From: Gemmatimonadota bacterium
Lineage (GTDB): Bacteria > Gemmatimonadota > Gemmatimonadetes > Gemmatimonadales > Gemmatimonadaceae
Direction: 5' to 3'
Length of the DNA: 44,572 nucleotides
Assembly: GCA_016218305.1 (NCBI GenBank)
Contig: JACREJ010000086.1
Coordinates: 1 to 44,572 of the forward strand
Made by a program: the position numbers and the translations under genes. Position 1 is the first letter of the stretch. Every line of letters starts with the position of its first letter. This document shows, in pieces, positions 27,404-36,481 of this stretch. The notes beneath the pieces were generated by a model. It did no database searches. It saw nothing but the letters and a program-made list of their open reading frames with translations, and was not told the origin of the DNA.

Positions 27404-28758
27404 CGCACCGCCTCGACGATGGCCTGCAGCAGTCGATCGTCGTCCGCCGCGGCAATGCCGCGCAGGTCGAGCCAGAGCGCGCCGTCGGCGATGCGCCCCA
27501 CCACCGGCAGCGCCCCATCGCGCAGCGCGCGCTCGCGCCGCTCGGCGTCGCCTGCAAGCACGACCGCGCAGGAGGGAATGCGCGAGGACGGAAACGCGCC
27601 GCCGCCCACCGTGGCCTCGGTGCTCGCGACGCGGGCGCCGACCCGTGCGCCGGGGAGCCGCGCGACGAGCGCGGCGGCGCGCGCCTGCAGCGACTCCGCC
27701 GACGCCGTCAGCATGGCGAGCGCGGGGATGTCGCGCACGGCACGCGACGGCTCACGGTAGAGGCGCAGCGTGGCCTGCAGCGCGGCAAGGGTCAGCTTGT
27801 CCACCCGCAGCGCGCGCGCCAGTGGGTTGCGGCGCATCGCGTCCACGAGCTCGGCGCGCCCAAGGACGATGCCGGCCTGCGGACCGCCGAGCAACTTGTC
27901 GCCGCTCATCACCACCAGCGACGCGCCCGCCGCCACCGCGTCGCGCGCCGTGGGCTCGCCGCGCAGCCCCCACGGCGCGAGGTCAAGCATCAGGCCGCTG
28001 CCGAAATCGTACAGCAGCGGGACGCCGGCGGCGTCGGCGAGCTCGGCGAGTGCGCGCGTCGGAACCGCGGCCACGAAGCCGTCCACCGTGAAGTTGCTGC
28101 GATGGACGCTGACGATGGCGCCGGTCTGCGCCGTGCAGGCGCGCCGGTAATCCTCCGCGTGCGTGCGATTGGTCGTGCCCACCTCGACGAGTCGGGCGCC
28201 GCTGCGCGCCATGATGTCAGGTACGCGGAACGAACCGCCGATCTCCACGAGTTCGCCCCGCGACACGATGGCCTCACGGCCGTCGGCCACGGTGTTGAGC
28301 GCCAGCACGAGCGCGGCCGCGCAGTTGTTGACGATCAGTGCGTCCTCGGCTCCCGTGAGTTCACGGAGCAAGCCAGCGCAGTGCACGTGCCGCGACCCGC
28401 GCGCCCCGGTGACGAGGTCGTACTCGAGCGAGGCGAAGCCGCGCGCCACGTCGGCCATGGCGTCGATCGCCGCCTCGGCGAGGGGGGCGCGGCCGAGGTT
28501 GGTGTGGAGGACGACGCCAGTGGCATTGAGCACCGGCTGCAGCGTGGCGCGTTCACTGGCGGCGAGGCGCGCCGCGATGGCGGCCGTCCACGCTTCCTCG
28601 GTGGTGGGAGCGTGCGCCGGCTTGGTGCGGGCGGCGGCGAGCTCGGCCCGGACCGCTTCGGCAACGACACTGCGCGGCACCCGCTCCGCCAAGGCACGCA
28701 CCCCGTCCTGCTCGAGGAGCACGTGCACCGCCGGAAGCGTGCGCCGCAGATCGCTCAC
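27400..28758 (-). CDS. selA: L-seryl-tRNA(Sec) selenium transferase
   Basis: The 452-residue PLP enzyme converts Ser-tRNA(Sec) to Sec-tRNA(Sec) with selenophosphate. Layout: N-terminal tRNA-binding domain (LRRTLPAVHVLL), then RATLQPVLNATGVVLHTNLGRAPL, GSRHVHCAGLLRELTGAEDALIVNN and the PLP lysine K288 in VMSGDKLLGGPQAG. Length matches bacterial SelA (about 460 aa). It implies that this organism inserts selenocysteine; selB, selC and selD are not in the window. Start overlaps the lipoprotein stop and stop overlaps the phosphatase start, both ATGA, so it is fully embedded in the valS-purN operon. No UGA-containing selenoprotein gene is evident here. Confidence 0.95.
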   Translation of the reverse strand: MSDLRRTLPAVHVLLEQDGVRALAERVPRSVVAEAVRAELAAARTKPAHAPTTEEAWTAAIAARLAASERATLQPVLNATGVVLHTNLGRAPLAEAAIDAMADVARGFASLEYDLVTGARGSRHVHCAGLLRELTGAEDALIVNNCAAALVLALNTVADGREAIVSRGELVEIGGSFRVPDIMARSGARLVEVGTTNRTHAEDYRRACTAQTGAIVSVHRSNFTVDGFVAAVPTRALAELADAAGVPLLYDFGSGLMLDLAPWGLRGEPTARDAVAAGASLVVMSGDKLLGGPQAGIVLGRAELVDAMRRNPLARALRVDKLTLAALQATLRLYREPSRAVRDIPALAMLTASAESLQARAAALVARLPGARVGARVASTEATVGGGAFPSSRIPSCAVVLAGDAERRERALRDGALPVVGRIADGALWLDLRGIAAADDDRLLQAIVEAVR

Positions 28759-30101
28759 GGCGTCGTCCGTGCCGGAGGGGGGATGGTGCCGCTGGCCGGC
28801 TTGGCCGGCGCCGCGACGGGCGCCTTCGATTTGTCCGCGGCGGCTGGCGGCGACTCGGGCTCGCCCTTCTTCTCGGCCGGCTTCGCGCGCGTGAAGGTGC
28901 GCTCGCTGGAGCGCGTAATGCGCGACACGCTCACCGCATCGCGGATCCTGATGCGGTACGTCCCCGGCGGCAGGGGTTCGTTGAGCAACGCAACGTAGTC
29001 CGCCGTGATCATCGGGCGGGCCGGCACGGGCGGCGCCATCGACGTCGTCGTGTCACGCGCTGCGCGCCGCGCCTCGACGCGCGCCCGCTCAATCGAGTCG
29101 CGGACGGCGATCACGCGCAGGGAGTCGGCGCGCGTGCGGGCCGCCCGGCCGGCGGCGCTCGTGTCGGCGCGGAGCGCGGAGTCCTTGGCGGCCGCTTCCC
29201 GCGTGCGGGCAAGCGAATCGTACGCGGCCGCGCGCGCCACGATGCGAATGGGTACGCGGGTCGAGTCCGCGCGGCGCACCTCCACCTGGTCAGACGTAAG
29301 CACCGGGTCGAGGGCAAGCGGGCGGTCAAAGCTGAAGCGCAGCGTCACGCTGTCGCGGAGGTCGGCGCCCACCACGCGCGCGCCGAGCGTGTCGTGCACG
29401 AAGCCGTACAGGTCCAGCCGGAGCGAATCGGCGACGCTCACGGTCACGGAGTCCCACGATTCGCGCGGCTCCAGCCGACCGTTGGCGTTGGCGTCGAGCA
29501 CGGCGCGCACCGTGTACGAGCCTGCGGGGAGGAACGGGAGGGTATATCTCCCGGTGCTGTCGGTGCGCGCGATCCAACGAAATGTCGTGTCGCTGCCGAT
29601 GCGGGCGTCGATGAGCGCGCCGCTCGCGGGTTTCAGCGTGCTCCAGTCGAACACGGCGCCGCGTACGATGCCGCCCGGGAGCGTCGCCCCCGTGCTGAAC
29701 ACGTATGTGCGAGCCCTGGTGGTGGCGTTGCCGCTGAGGTCGCCCAAGCCGGGCATGATGGTCAGCGAGTAGGCCGTGTTTGCCCGGAAGCCCTTGCGCG
29801 GGCGGACGGTGATGGCGTCGCGGCGCCACTGCACGCGCGCCGGCCCGTCGGACGGCGACAGGACCACCACCGCGCTGAGGTCGCCGGCACGCGGCCGTTC
29901 GCTGATGACCTCGTTGAACGCGACGGTCACGCTGCGGTCCTTGACGTTCAGCGCACCCGAGTCGGGGGTGACTTTCACGATTACCGGGGCGACGCGATCG
30001 AGCGGGCCGCCCGGTGGCGCGCCCGGGGAGGCGCACGCCGCGGCGGCAGCCGCGGCAGCCGTGGCCGTCACCACCAGCCTCGCCACGCGCCGTGTGGTCA
30101 C
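28755..30101 (-). CDS. Lipoprotein with SbsA-type Ig-like domain and carboxypeptidase-regulatory-like domain
   Basis: The 448-residue exported lipoprotein has Cys23 after an alanine-rich signal sequence. Residues ~36-137 are a bacterial Ig-like (Big_5/SbsA) domain: APVIVKVTPDSGALNVK, VTVAFNEVISE, FRANTAYSLTIMPGLGDLSGN, YVFSTG. Residues ~144-230 resemble a carboxypeptidase regulatory-like fold (TDSTGRYTLPFLPAGSYTVR) with an EF-hand-like calcium loop DANANGRLEPRE (203-212+). A highly charged Ala/Arg/Asp coiled region (~300-370) and a Pro/Ala/Lys-rich tail follow. GTG 30101 overlaps the valS stop (GTGA). Function is unknown; surface or outer-membrane location is likely. Similar lipoproteins are frequent in Gemmatimonadota and Bacteroidota. 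Confidence 0.82.
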   Translation of the reverse strand: MTTRRVARLVVTATAAAAAAAACASPGAPPGGPLDRVAPVIVKVTPDSGALNVKDRSVTVAFNEVISERPRAGDLSAVVVLSPSDGPARVQWRRDAITVRPRKGFRANTAYSLTIMPGLGDLSGNATTRARTYVFSTGATLPGGIVRGAVFDWSTLKPASGALIDARIGSDTTFRWIARTDSTGRYTLPFLPAGSYTVRAVLDANANGRLEPRESWDSVTVSVADSLRLDLYGFVHDTLGARVVGADLRDSVTLRFSFDRPLALDPVLTSDQVEVRRADSTRVPIRIVARAAAYDSLARTREAAAKDSALRADTSAAGRAARTRADSLRVIAVRDSIERARVEARRAARDTTTSMAPPVPARPMITADYVALLNEPLPPGTYRIRIRDAVSVSRITRSSERTFTRAKPAEKKGEPESPPAAADKSKAPVAAPAKPASGTIPPPARTTP

Positions 30102-32851
30102 GTGCCGCCCATTGCGCGGATCTTGGCGCGAAGCTGCGCGGTGCGCGCCGTCCACTCGGCTTCCTTGGCCCGCTCGGCGTCAACCACGGCAGCCGGCGCC
30201 TTGGCGGTGAAGCCCGGATTGGCCAGCCGGCCGCGCAAGCCCGCGAGCTGCTTGTCGAGCTGAGCGAGCTCGGTCTCGAGCTTGCCGCGCTCCTTGGCCA
30301 CATCCACGATCCCCTCGAGCGGGATTACGACCTCGAGGCCGCCGCCAAGCAGGGCGTGCGCCGCCGCGCCGGCCGGAGCGGCCCCTGCCACGAGGTCGGT
30401 GCGGCACATGCGCTGCACGAACGCCGCTTCGGCGAGCGCCAGGGCGGCCGCCGCCGCGTTGCCGTCGAGGTGCGCGGTGAGGGCCTGCGTCGGGGGCAGG
30501 ACATAGTCGTTGCGGATCTGGCGCACCGCCGTGATCACGTCCTTCACCACCTCGAACTCGTGCGCGAGTTCGCTGCGCGCCGGCGCGGTGGGCCACGCCG
30601 CCGTCACCAGCCACTGTCCCGTGGCCCGCCCGGGCAGCCGCTGCCACAGCGTCTCCGTGATGAACGGCATGATTGGGTGCAGCAGGCGCAGGCCCTGGTC
30701 GAAGCAGTGCACGAGCAGCGCGCGCGCGATCTCGCGATCCTCGCCGGAGGCGGCGAGGCGCGTCTTGCACGCTTCCACATACCAGTCGGCGAGGTCGTTC
30801 CACAAGTACCGTCGCGCCGCCTCGGCGTAGGCGTCGAGGCGCAGCCCCATCTGCCGCTGCCGCTCCGGCCACGCCCCGTTGGGCGGGCGCACCGGTCCGA
30901 GCGCGGCGTCGCACTCCGCCACCGCGTCGGCGAGCCGGTTCACGATCCAGTGGTCGGCGCTGCGGAACTTCGTGCGGTCGAGCGCCGCCAGCGGGCGCAC
31001 CGGATCGTGCCCCACCTGCATGAGCAGGAAGCGTCCGATGTTCCAGAGTTTCGTCGCGAAGTTGCGCCCAGGGGCGAACGACTTCTCGAGATCGTCGGGA
31101 TCGAGCAGCACATCCACGCCCAGCCCCATGCCGGCGATCATCGTCCAGCGCAGCGCGTCGGCGCCAAACTTCTCGACGACCTCCAGCGGATCGATGCCGT
31201 TGCCGAGCGACTTGGACATCTTGCGGTGCTGCATGTCGCGTACGGTGCCGTGCAGGTAGACCGTGTGGAACGGCGCCTTTCCCGTGAACTCGTACCCGGC
31301 CATGATCATCCGCGCGACCCAGAAGAACAGGATCTCGGGGGCCGTCACCAGCACATCGGTGGGATAGAACGCCTTCAGGTCGGCGCCGTCCTTCTTGTCG
31401 GGCCAGCCGAGCGTGCTGATCGGCCAGAGCCACGACGAGAACCAGGTGTCGAGCACGTCCTCGTCCTGCGCCCAGGCGCCGCCGCACTTCGGGCACGCAC
31501 CAGTCGGATCCTCGCGGAGCGCGGCCTCGTGCCCGCACGCGCAGCGCCAGACGGGAATGCGATGCCCCCACCAGAGCTGGCGGGAGATGTTCCAGTCGCG
31601 GATCCCCTCCATCCAGTTCACGTAGACCGCTTCCCACCGCTCGGGGACGATGCGCACGGTGCCGTCGCGCACGGCCTCGAGCGCCGGCTTGGCGAGCGGC
31701 GCCATCTTCACGAACCACTGGTCGCTCAGGCGCGGCTCCACCACCGTGTGGCAGCGGTAGCAGTGGCGCACCGCGTGATGATGCTGGTCGACCTTCTCGA
31801 GGAAGCCCTGCGCCTCGAGCATCTTGACCACCTTCTTGCGGGCGTCGAACCGCTCCACGCCGCGCAGCGCGGCGGGGACGCGCCCCTCCGCGTCGTGCAC
31901 TTCGCCCATGTGGCCGTCGGGCGTGATCACCACCGGCATCGCCAGGCCCAGCCGCTTGCCTGCCTCGAAGTCGTTCGGATCGTGCGCGGGCGTGATCTTC
32001 ACCATGCCCGTGCCGAACTCCTTGTCCACGAAGCTGTCGGCGACGATCGGGATGCGGATGTTGGCGATCGGGAGGAGCAGTTCGGTGCCGATCAGCGCCT
32101 GGTAGCGCGGGTCGTCCGGGTGCACTGCGACGGCGACGTCGCCCAACATCGTCTCCGGGCGCGTGGTGGCGACCGTGATGGAGCGCGACGGGTCGTCGGC
32201 GAACGGATAGCGCACGTGATACAGCTTGCCGTGCGTGTCCTTGAACTCCGCCTCCTCATCGGACAGCGACGTCAAACAGCGCGGGCACCAGTGGATGACG
32301 CGGTAGCCGCGGTAGATGAGCCCCTTCTCGTAGAGGCGCACGAACGCCTCGCGCACGGAACGCGACAGCTCCGGCGACAGCGTGTAGGCGGTGCGGCGCC
32401 AGTCGGCGGACGCGCCGATGGCGCGCAGCTGCTGCAGGATGACGCCGCCGGTTTCGCGCACGAAGTCGGCGGTGCGCGCCACGAACGCGTCGCGCCCGAG
32501 ATCGAAGCGCGTCTTGCCCTCCAGCGCCACGAGCTTCTCCACCACGTTCTGCGTGGCAATGCCGGCGTGGTCGGTGCCGGGGAGCCAGAGGGCTTCGTCG
32601 CCCGCCATGCGGCGCCAGCGGACGATCACGTCCTGCACGGCGTTGTTGAGGCCGTGGCCCACGTGCAGCACGGCGGTGACGTTGGGCGGTGGGATGACGA
32701 TCGTGAACGGGTCGCGCGTGCCGCCGCCCCCCTTCGTCTGGTGCGCGTGGGCGTGAAACAGGCCAGCGGCTTCCCACGCCTCGTACAGGGCGCGCTCGGT
32801 GCCGCCCGCGTCGTACTGGGCGGGGATGTCGGAAGAAAGCGGATTGGTCAT
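30098..32851 (-). CDS. valS: Valyl-tRNA synthetase
   Basis: The 917-residue class I synthetase charges tRNA-Val. The HIGH motif is HVGH at 63-66 (PPPNVTAVLHVGHGLN), the KMSKS motif is RKMSKSLGNG, and between them lies the editing domain (TTRPETMLGDVAVAVHP, GTGMVKITPAHDPNDF). A Zn-type CACGH...CPKCG pair is inserted in the catalytic core. The anticodon-binding domain and the C-terminal coiled-coil tail (VDVAKERGKLETELAQLDKQLAGLRGRL) are complete. I chose ATG 32851 (MTNPLSSDIPAQYD); the frame stays open far upstream but is antisense to thrS. It heads the minus-strand operon, divergent from thrS. Confidence 0.97.
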   Translation of the reverse strand: MTNPLSSDIPAQYDAGGTERALYEAWEAAGLFHAHAHQTKGGGGTRDPFTIVIPPPNVTAVLHVGHGLNNAVQDVIVRWRRMAGDEALWLPGTDHAGIATQNVVEKLVALEGKTRFDLGRDAFVARTADFVRETGGVILQQLRAIGASADWRRTAYTLSPELSRSVREAFVRLYEKGLIYRGYRVIHWCPRCLTSLSDEEAEFKDTHGKLYHVRYPFADDPSRSITVATTRPETMLGDVAVAVHPDDPRYQALIGTELLLPIANIRIPIVADSFVDKEFGTGMVKITPAHDPNDFEAGKRLGLAMPVVITPDGHMGEVHDAEGRVPAALRGVERFDARKKVVKMLEAQGFLEKVDQHHHAVRHCYRCHTVVEPRLSDQWFVKMAPLAKPALEAVRDGTVRIVPERWEAVYVNWMEGIRDWNISRQLWWGHRIPVWRCACGHEAALREDPTGACPKCGGAWAQDEDVLDTWFSSWLWPISTLGWPDKKDGADLKAFYPTDVLVTAPEILFFWVARMIMAGYEFTGKAPFHTVYLHGTVRDMQHRKMSKSLGNGIDPLEVVEKFGADALRWTMIAGMGLGVDVLLDPDDLEKSFAPGRNFATKLWNIGRFLLMQVGHDPVRPLAALDRTKFRSADHWIVNRLADAVAECDAALGPVRPPNGAWPERQRQMGLRLDAYAEAARRYLWNDLADWYVEACKTRLAASGEDREIARALLVHCFDQGLRLLHPIMPFITETLWQRLPGRATGQWLVTAAWPTAPARSELAHEFEVVKDVITAVRQIRNDYVLPPTQALTAHLDGNAAAAALALAEAAFVQRMCRTDLVAGAAPAGAAAHALLGGGLEVVIPLEGIVDVAKERGKLETELAQLDKQLAGLRGRLANPGFTAKAPAAVVDAERAKEAEWTARTAQLRAKIRAMGGT

Positions 32852-33025
32852 GTACTCTAAAGATACGGGCGCCCGCGTGCCTGACGGTAGGAGCAGGAGG
32901 CCTGAAATCGCGGGCGAGAAAACTGCTACCACTATGCCCCGTCGAAGGTTCGGCCCTCGCCACCTCCCCCCGCGACCTGCTAACTTCAACTTCCCCTGCA
33001 TTCCTCCCCCGCACTCATTCAGTTG
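32852..33025. promoter_or_regulatory. Divergent valS / thrS promoter region
   Basis: The 174 bp gap must hold promoters for both synthetase genes. For valS, TATCTT lies close to the start on the minus strand, just beside a perfect 10-bp palindrome CGGGCGCCCG (32866-32875). For thrS, TAACTT (32981-32986) is a possible -10 box followed by a C-rich leader without a Shine-Dalgarno sequence. TAACTT also precedes the thiolase gene. I see no T-box leader stem or antiterminator. These assignments are weak. Confidence 0.35.
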
Positions 33026-34969
33026 ATGTCCCTGCTGACCCTCACCCTTCCCGATGGCGCCACCCGCGAAGTGGCGCCAGGCACCCTCCCCAAGGACGTC
33101 GTGGCTTCGATCGGCCCGCGCCTGTTGCTGGCGGCCGTTGCCGTCTCCGTTGACGGCGAGGTCCAGGACCTCATGACGCCGCTCCGGAAGGGCGGGGCGT
33201 TCACGGTCATCACCGAGAAAGACCCGCGTGCGCTCGCGGTGCTCCGGCATTCCGGAGCACATGTGCTGGCCACGGCGGTGCGACGGCTGCGTCCCGACGC
33301 CAAGATCGGCTTCGGTCCCGCCATCGACGACGGCTTCTATTATGACTTCGAGGTCGAAAAGCCGTTCACGCCTGAGGATCTCGAGGCGTTCGAAGCCGAG
33401 ATGCGGAAGGTGGCTGCCGAGAAGCTGCCGTTCGTCCGCGCCGAGGTCTCGCAGGCAGAGGCGCAGGTTGTCTTTGCCGACGACCCGCTGAAGATCGAGC
33501 GCCTCGCCGACTTCGAGGGGACCGACGAGGTGATCAGCACGTACTCCGACGGCGGCTTCACCGACCTCTGCCGCGGCCCGCACGTGCCGGACACCTCGTA
33601 CCTCAAGCACTTCAAGCTGCTGCACACGGCCGGCGCCTATTGGCGCGGGGACGAGAAGCGGCAGATGCTCCAGCGCATCTACGCCACCGCCTTCTTCAAG
33701 AAGGAGGACCTGGACGCGCACCTGCACCGGATCGAGGAGGCCAAGCGGCGCGACCATCGCGTGCTCGGCAAGGCGCTCGACCTCTTCCAGTTCTTCCCGG
33801 TGTCGCCGGGCGCGGCCTTCTGGTCGCCGCGCGGCACCACCCTGTACAACACCGTCGAGGCGTTCGTGCGCGAGCGGCAGCGCGAGGACTTCCTCGAGGT
33901 CAAGACGCCGCTGCTCTACACCAAGAAGCTGTGGGAACAATCGGGGCACTGGGGCAAGTACAAGGAGAACATGTTCCTTGTGCTGAACAGCGAGACGAAC
34001 GAGCACGACATGTCGCTGAAGCCCATGAACTGCCCGTCGCATTATCTCTACTACACGTCGCACAAGCACTCGTACCGGGAGCTGCCGATCCGGTACGTGA
34101 CGTTCGACGTGCTGCACCGCAATGAGGTGTCGGGGGCGCTGTCGGGGCTGACGCGCGTGCGGCAGTTCGCGCAGGACGACTGCCACGTCTTCCTGCGGGA
34201 GGACCAGATCGCCGATGAGGTGAAGTTCCTGATGAACTTCATCCTCGGCTACTACGACGCATTCGGGCTGCCGGCGACGCTGCGCTTCGCCACGCGCCCG
34301 CCGGTGCGCATCGGCTCCGATGAGCTGTGGGACCGCGCCGAGGCCTCGCTGCGCGCCGCGCTCGAGGCGACGGGGCGGCCGTACGAGCTCAAGCCGGGCG
34401 ACGGCGCCTTCTACGGCCCCAAGATCGACTTCGACGTCACCGACTCGATCGGGCGCCAGTGGCAGCTGGGCACCATCCAGCTCGACTACAACGCGCCGGA
34501 GCGGTTCGACCTCGAATACGTGGGCGAGGACAATGCGTCGCATCGCCCGGTGGTCATCCACCGCGCGGTCAGCGGCTCGTTCGAGCGCTTCCTCGCGATC
34601 CTCATCGAGCACTTCGCCGGCGCGTTCCCGGTCTGGCTGGCGCCGGAGCAGGTGCGGGTGCTGCCCATTTCCGACGAACTGGCCGCGGTGGCGGCCGAAG
34701 TGACGCGGCGCATGAAGGAGGCAGGCATCCGCGCGCACCTCGCCACGGACGAGTCCCTGAACTACCGTATCCGCCAGGCGGAAGTCATGAAGGTGCCGTA
34801 CATGGCCGTCATCGGAAAGCGCGAGGCCGAGGCGGGGACGATCGCCGTGCGCGTGCGCGGTGAGGGCAAGAAGCAGGAGGTCGTGAGCGTGGAGTCCTTC
34901 ATCGAACGTGTGCGTAGCGAGATCGCATCGCGGGCCCTGACGCCGTCGAGCGAGGGGCAGTCGGCGTGA
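33026..34969 (+). CDS. thrS: Threonyl-tRNA synthetase
   Basis: The 647-residue class II synthetase charges tRNA-Thr. Layout: N-terminal TGS domain (LTLPDGATREVAPG, 1-62), editing domain with HSGAHVLA and FCR-like DLCRGPHVP, catalytic core and C-terminal anticodon domain. Core motifs include motif 1 region PRGTTLYNTVEAF, zinc ligand Cys in KPMNCPSHY, motif 2 HRNEVSGALSGLTRVRQFAQDD and motif 3 VVIHRAVSGSFERF. The C-terminal WLAPEQVRVLPISDE is normal. ATG 33026 is preceded by C-rich leader and TTG; the TTG would add only one residue. The stop overlaps the next gene by 4 bp (GTGA). Confidence 0.97.
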   Translation: MSLLTLTLPDGATREVAPGTLPKDVVASIGPRLLLAAVAVSVDGEVQDLMTPLRKGGAFTVITEKDPRALAVLRHSGAHVLATAVRRLRPDAKIGFGPAIDDGFYYDFEVEKPFTPEDLEAFEAEMRKVAAEKLPFVRAEVSQAEAQVVFADDPLKIERLADFEGTDEVISTYSDGGFTDLCRGPHVPDTSYLKHFKLLHTAGAYWRGDEKRQMLQRIYATAFFKKEDLDAHLHRIEEAKRRDHRVLGKALDLFQFFPVSPGAAFWSPRGTTLYNTVEAFVRERQREDFLEVKTPLLYTKKLWEQSGHWGKYKENMFLVLNSETNEHDMSLKPMNCPSHYLYYTSHKHSYRELPIRYVTFDVLHRNEVSGALSGLTRVRQFAQDDCHVFLREDQIADEVKFLMNFILGYYDAFGLPATLRFATRPPVRIGSDELWDRAEASLRAALEATGRPYELKPGDGAFYGPKIDFDVTDSIGRQWQLGTIQLDYNAPERFDLEYVGEDNASHRPVVIHRAVSGSFERFLAILIEHFAGAFPVWLAPEQVRVLPISDELAAVAAEVTRRMKEAGIRAHLATDESLNYRIRQAEVMKVPYMAVIGKREAEAGTIAVRVRGEGKKQEVVSVESFIERVRSEIASRALTPSSEGQSA

Positions 34970-35517
34970 CCACGCTACTCACCCTTCGCGTCGCGGCACG
35001 CCTGGTGCTGCTGCTCGCCCTCGTGGCCGGCGCGGCGCACGCGCAGGGCACGACGCCGCGCGACGAGACCGGCGTTCCGGCGGAAGGGAAGCCGAAGCTG
35101 CGTCCGGAACGCGTCGCGGCGGAAGTGGTGGGCGGCACGTACGCGGGCGTGGCTGGCTACTTCGTGGGTCGCGGCATCGGAACGATTGCCACGAGCATGA
35201 TGTCGGCCGAGCAAGAGCGCACCCGGGACCGGATCGTCGACGCCGTGGGCTGGGTCGGTGCGGCCTTCGCGATCGGCGGCACCGTGTACGCCATCGGCGA
35301 CATTGGCGCCGAGACCGGGAGTTTCCGGTCGACGATGGGTGGGGTTGCCGTGGGCGCGGCGACGAGCCTGGCCCTCTCTCGGGTCGTGTTCCGCGGCCGC
35401 ATGGGGCGGAACGCGGTCTCGGGAACCCGCAAATGGTGGCTGGCGACGCTCGAGTGCTCGCTCCCGGCCATCGGCGGGACGATCGCGTTCAATGCGTCGA
35501 GGAAGTGGCAGCGGTAG
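34966..35517 (+). CDS. Small exported membrane-associated protein of unknown function
   Basis: The 183-residue product begins with GTG overlapping the thrS stop (GTGA). It has a signal peptide (LVLLLALVAGAAHAQ), a short charged linker (~27-48) and then glycine-rich hydrophobic stretches: VVGGTYAGVAGYFVGRGIGTIA, VGWVGAAFAIGGTVYAIGDI, GVAVGAATSLALSRVVF and LPAIGGTIAF. These could be short helices of a glycine-zipper-like membrane protein. I do not recognise a family. Coupling to thrS probably only reflects operon packing. Confidence 0.7.
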   Translation: MTTLLTLRVAARLVLLLALVAGAAHAQGTTPRDETGVPAEGKPKLRPERVAAEVVGGTYAGVAGYFVGRGIGTIATSMMSAEQERTRDRIVDAVGWVGAAFAIGGTVYAIGDIGAETGSFRSTMGGVAVGAATSLALSRVVFRGRMGRNAVSGTRKWWLATLECSLPAIGGTIAFNASRKWQR

Positions 35518-35521
35518 TACA

Positions 35522-35551
35522 GAGGGTAGGTGGTCGATGGCAGGTGGTAGG
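35522..35551 (-). repeat. Heptamer repeat block, purine strand on plus, just after a stop codon
   Basis: About four 7-bp units follow the stop at 35517 by 4 nt. Read on the minus strand they match RTCTNCC with single changes (for example ACCTGCC, ACCTACC). On the plus strand they are GG-rich. No matching pyrimidine block precedes the next gene, so this is a lone arm of the repeat family seen at 37714, 40835 and 42129. Confidence 0.7.
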
Positions 35552-35574
35552 ACGACCCCACACGAGGCGGTGCG

Positions 35575-36414
35575 ATGCGGTGGCAGGGCGGACGGCAGGG
35601 CGGCAACGTCGAGGACCGGCGCGGGCTGGGCGGACGCGCGGCGGGCGGCGGCATCGGCGTGGCCGTCATCGCGCTCATCGGCTACTTCGTGTTCGGCATC
35701 GACCCGACCACGACCCGGCAGGTCGCGGGGCAGCTGGGCGGGACTGCCGCGTCCGAACAGGGCACGCTCGGCACGCCGTCCGATCAGGCGGGCGCATTCG
35801 TCGATGTGATTGGCGCCAACCTCAACGACGTGTGGACGGCGAAGCTGAAGGGCTACACGCCGCCCAAGGTCGTGATCTACGAACAGGGCACCCAGACCGG
35901 ATGCGGCTTCGGTCAGTCGGCGATGGGGCCGTTCTACTGTCCCGCTGACGCAACGGTGTACCTCGACCTTGGCTTCTGGACGGCCATGGAGTCGCAACTC
36001 GGCGCCTCGGGTGCGGACTTCGCGCGGGCCTACGTGATCGCGCACGAGTTCGGCCATCACGTGCAGGCGCTCACTGGTGTCTCGACGCGCGTGGCGCAGG
36101 CGCGCGACATCAGTGAGGCAGCGGGCAACCGCGCCTCCGTCGCGCTCGAACTCCAGGCCGACTGCTACGCCGGCGTGTGGGCCGCCGGCGCGTCGGCAGC
36201 GTCCGGCGGCAAAGTGGCGCTCGAGTCCGGTGACCTCGAGGAGGGGCTGAAGACGGCGACGGCCATCGGCGATGACGCGCTGCAGAAGCGCAGCACGGGG
36301 CAGGTGACGCCCGAGAAGTTCACCCACGGCTCCTCGGCGCAGCGCGTCGAGTGGCTGCAACGCGGCTATCGCTCGGGCGATCCCACGCAATGCGAGACGT
36401 TCGCGGGGCGCTGA
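35575..36414 (+). CDS. YpfJ-type neutral zinc metallopeptidase
   Basis: The 279-residue protein begins MRWQGGRQGGNVEDRRG, the usual YpfJ/KPN_02809 N-terminus, followed by one membrane helix (~26-41, GIGVAVIALIGYFVFGID). The rest should be periplasmic. The zinc site is HEFGHH (H157, E158, H161) with the third ligand region ELQADCYAG (E192, D196). PPKVVIYEQGTQTGCGFGQSAMGPFYCPAD (two short blocks with paired cysteines) is also typical. Substrate is unknown; the family is widespread in Gram-negatives. ATG 35575 follows GAGGCGGTGCG. Confidence 0.93.
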   Translation: MRWQGGRQGGNVEDRRGLGGRAAGGGIGVAVIALIGYFVFGIDPTTTRQVAGQLGGTAASEQGTLGTPSDQAGAFVDVIGANLNDVWTAKLKGYTPPKVVIYEQGTQTGCGFGQSAMGPFYCPADATVYLDLGFWTAMESQLGASGADFARAYVIAHEFGHHVQALTGVSTRVAQARDISEAAGNRASVALELQADCYAGVWAAGASAASGGKVALESGDLEEGLKTATAIGDDALQKRSTGQVTPEKFTHGSSAQRVEWLQRGYRSGDPTQCETFAGR

Positions 36415-36432
36415 GCGACATCGGTTTCCTTC

Positions 36433-36459
36433 CGCGACCGGGCATGATGCGCGGTCGCG
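36433..36459. other. Perfect 8-bp inverted repeat in the ypfJ-like / M29-like spacer
   Basis: CGCGACCG (36433-36440) and its complement CGGTCGCG (36452-36459) flank an 11 nt loop. It lies 19 nt after a stop codon and 22 nt before the next start. It may act as a terminator-like hairpin or an operator. There is no T-run after it. Confidence 0.4.
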
Positions 36460-36481
36460 ATTCCAGCGATTCCCGACGACC

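Noticed and set aside
30014-32860. 948-codon open frame on the plus strand opposite valS
   Set aside because: Mirror frame of valS; no domain, biased composition.
32852-33025. T-box leader for valS or thrS
   Set aside because: Too short and without the conserved T-box sequence or antiterminator stem.
32852-34738. Upstream extension of the valS frame across thrS
   Set aside because: The added part is antisense to thrS and the normal ValS N-terminus begins at 32851.
36433-36459. Intrinsic terminator
   Set aside because: The stem is perfect but there is no T-run after it, so it was kept only as an inverted repeat.
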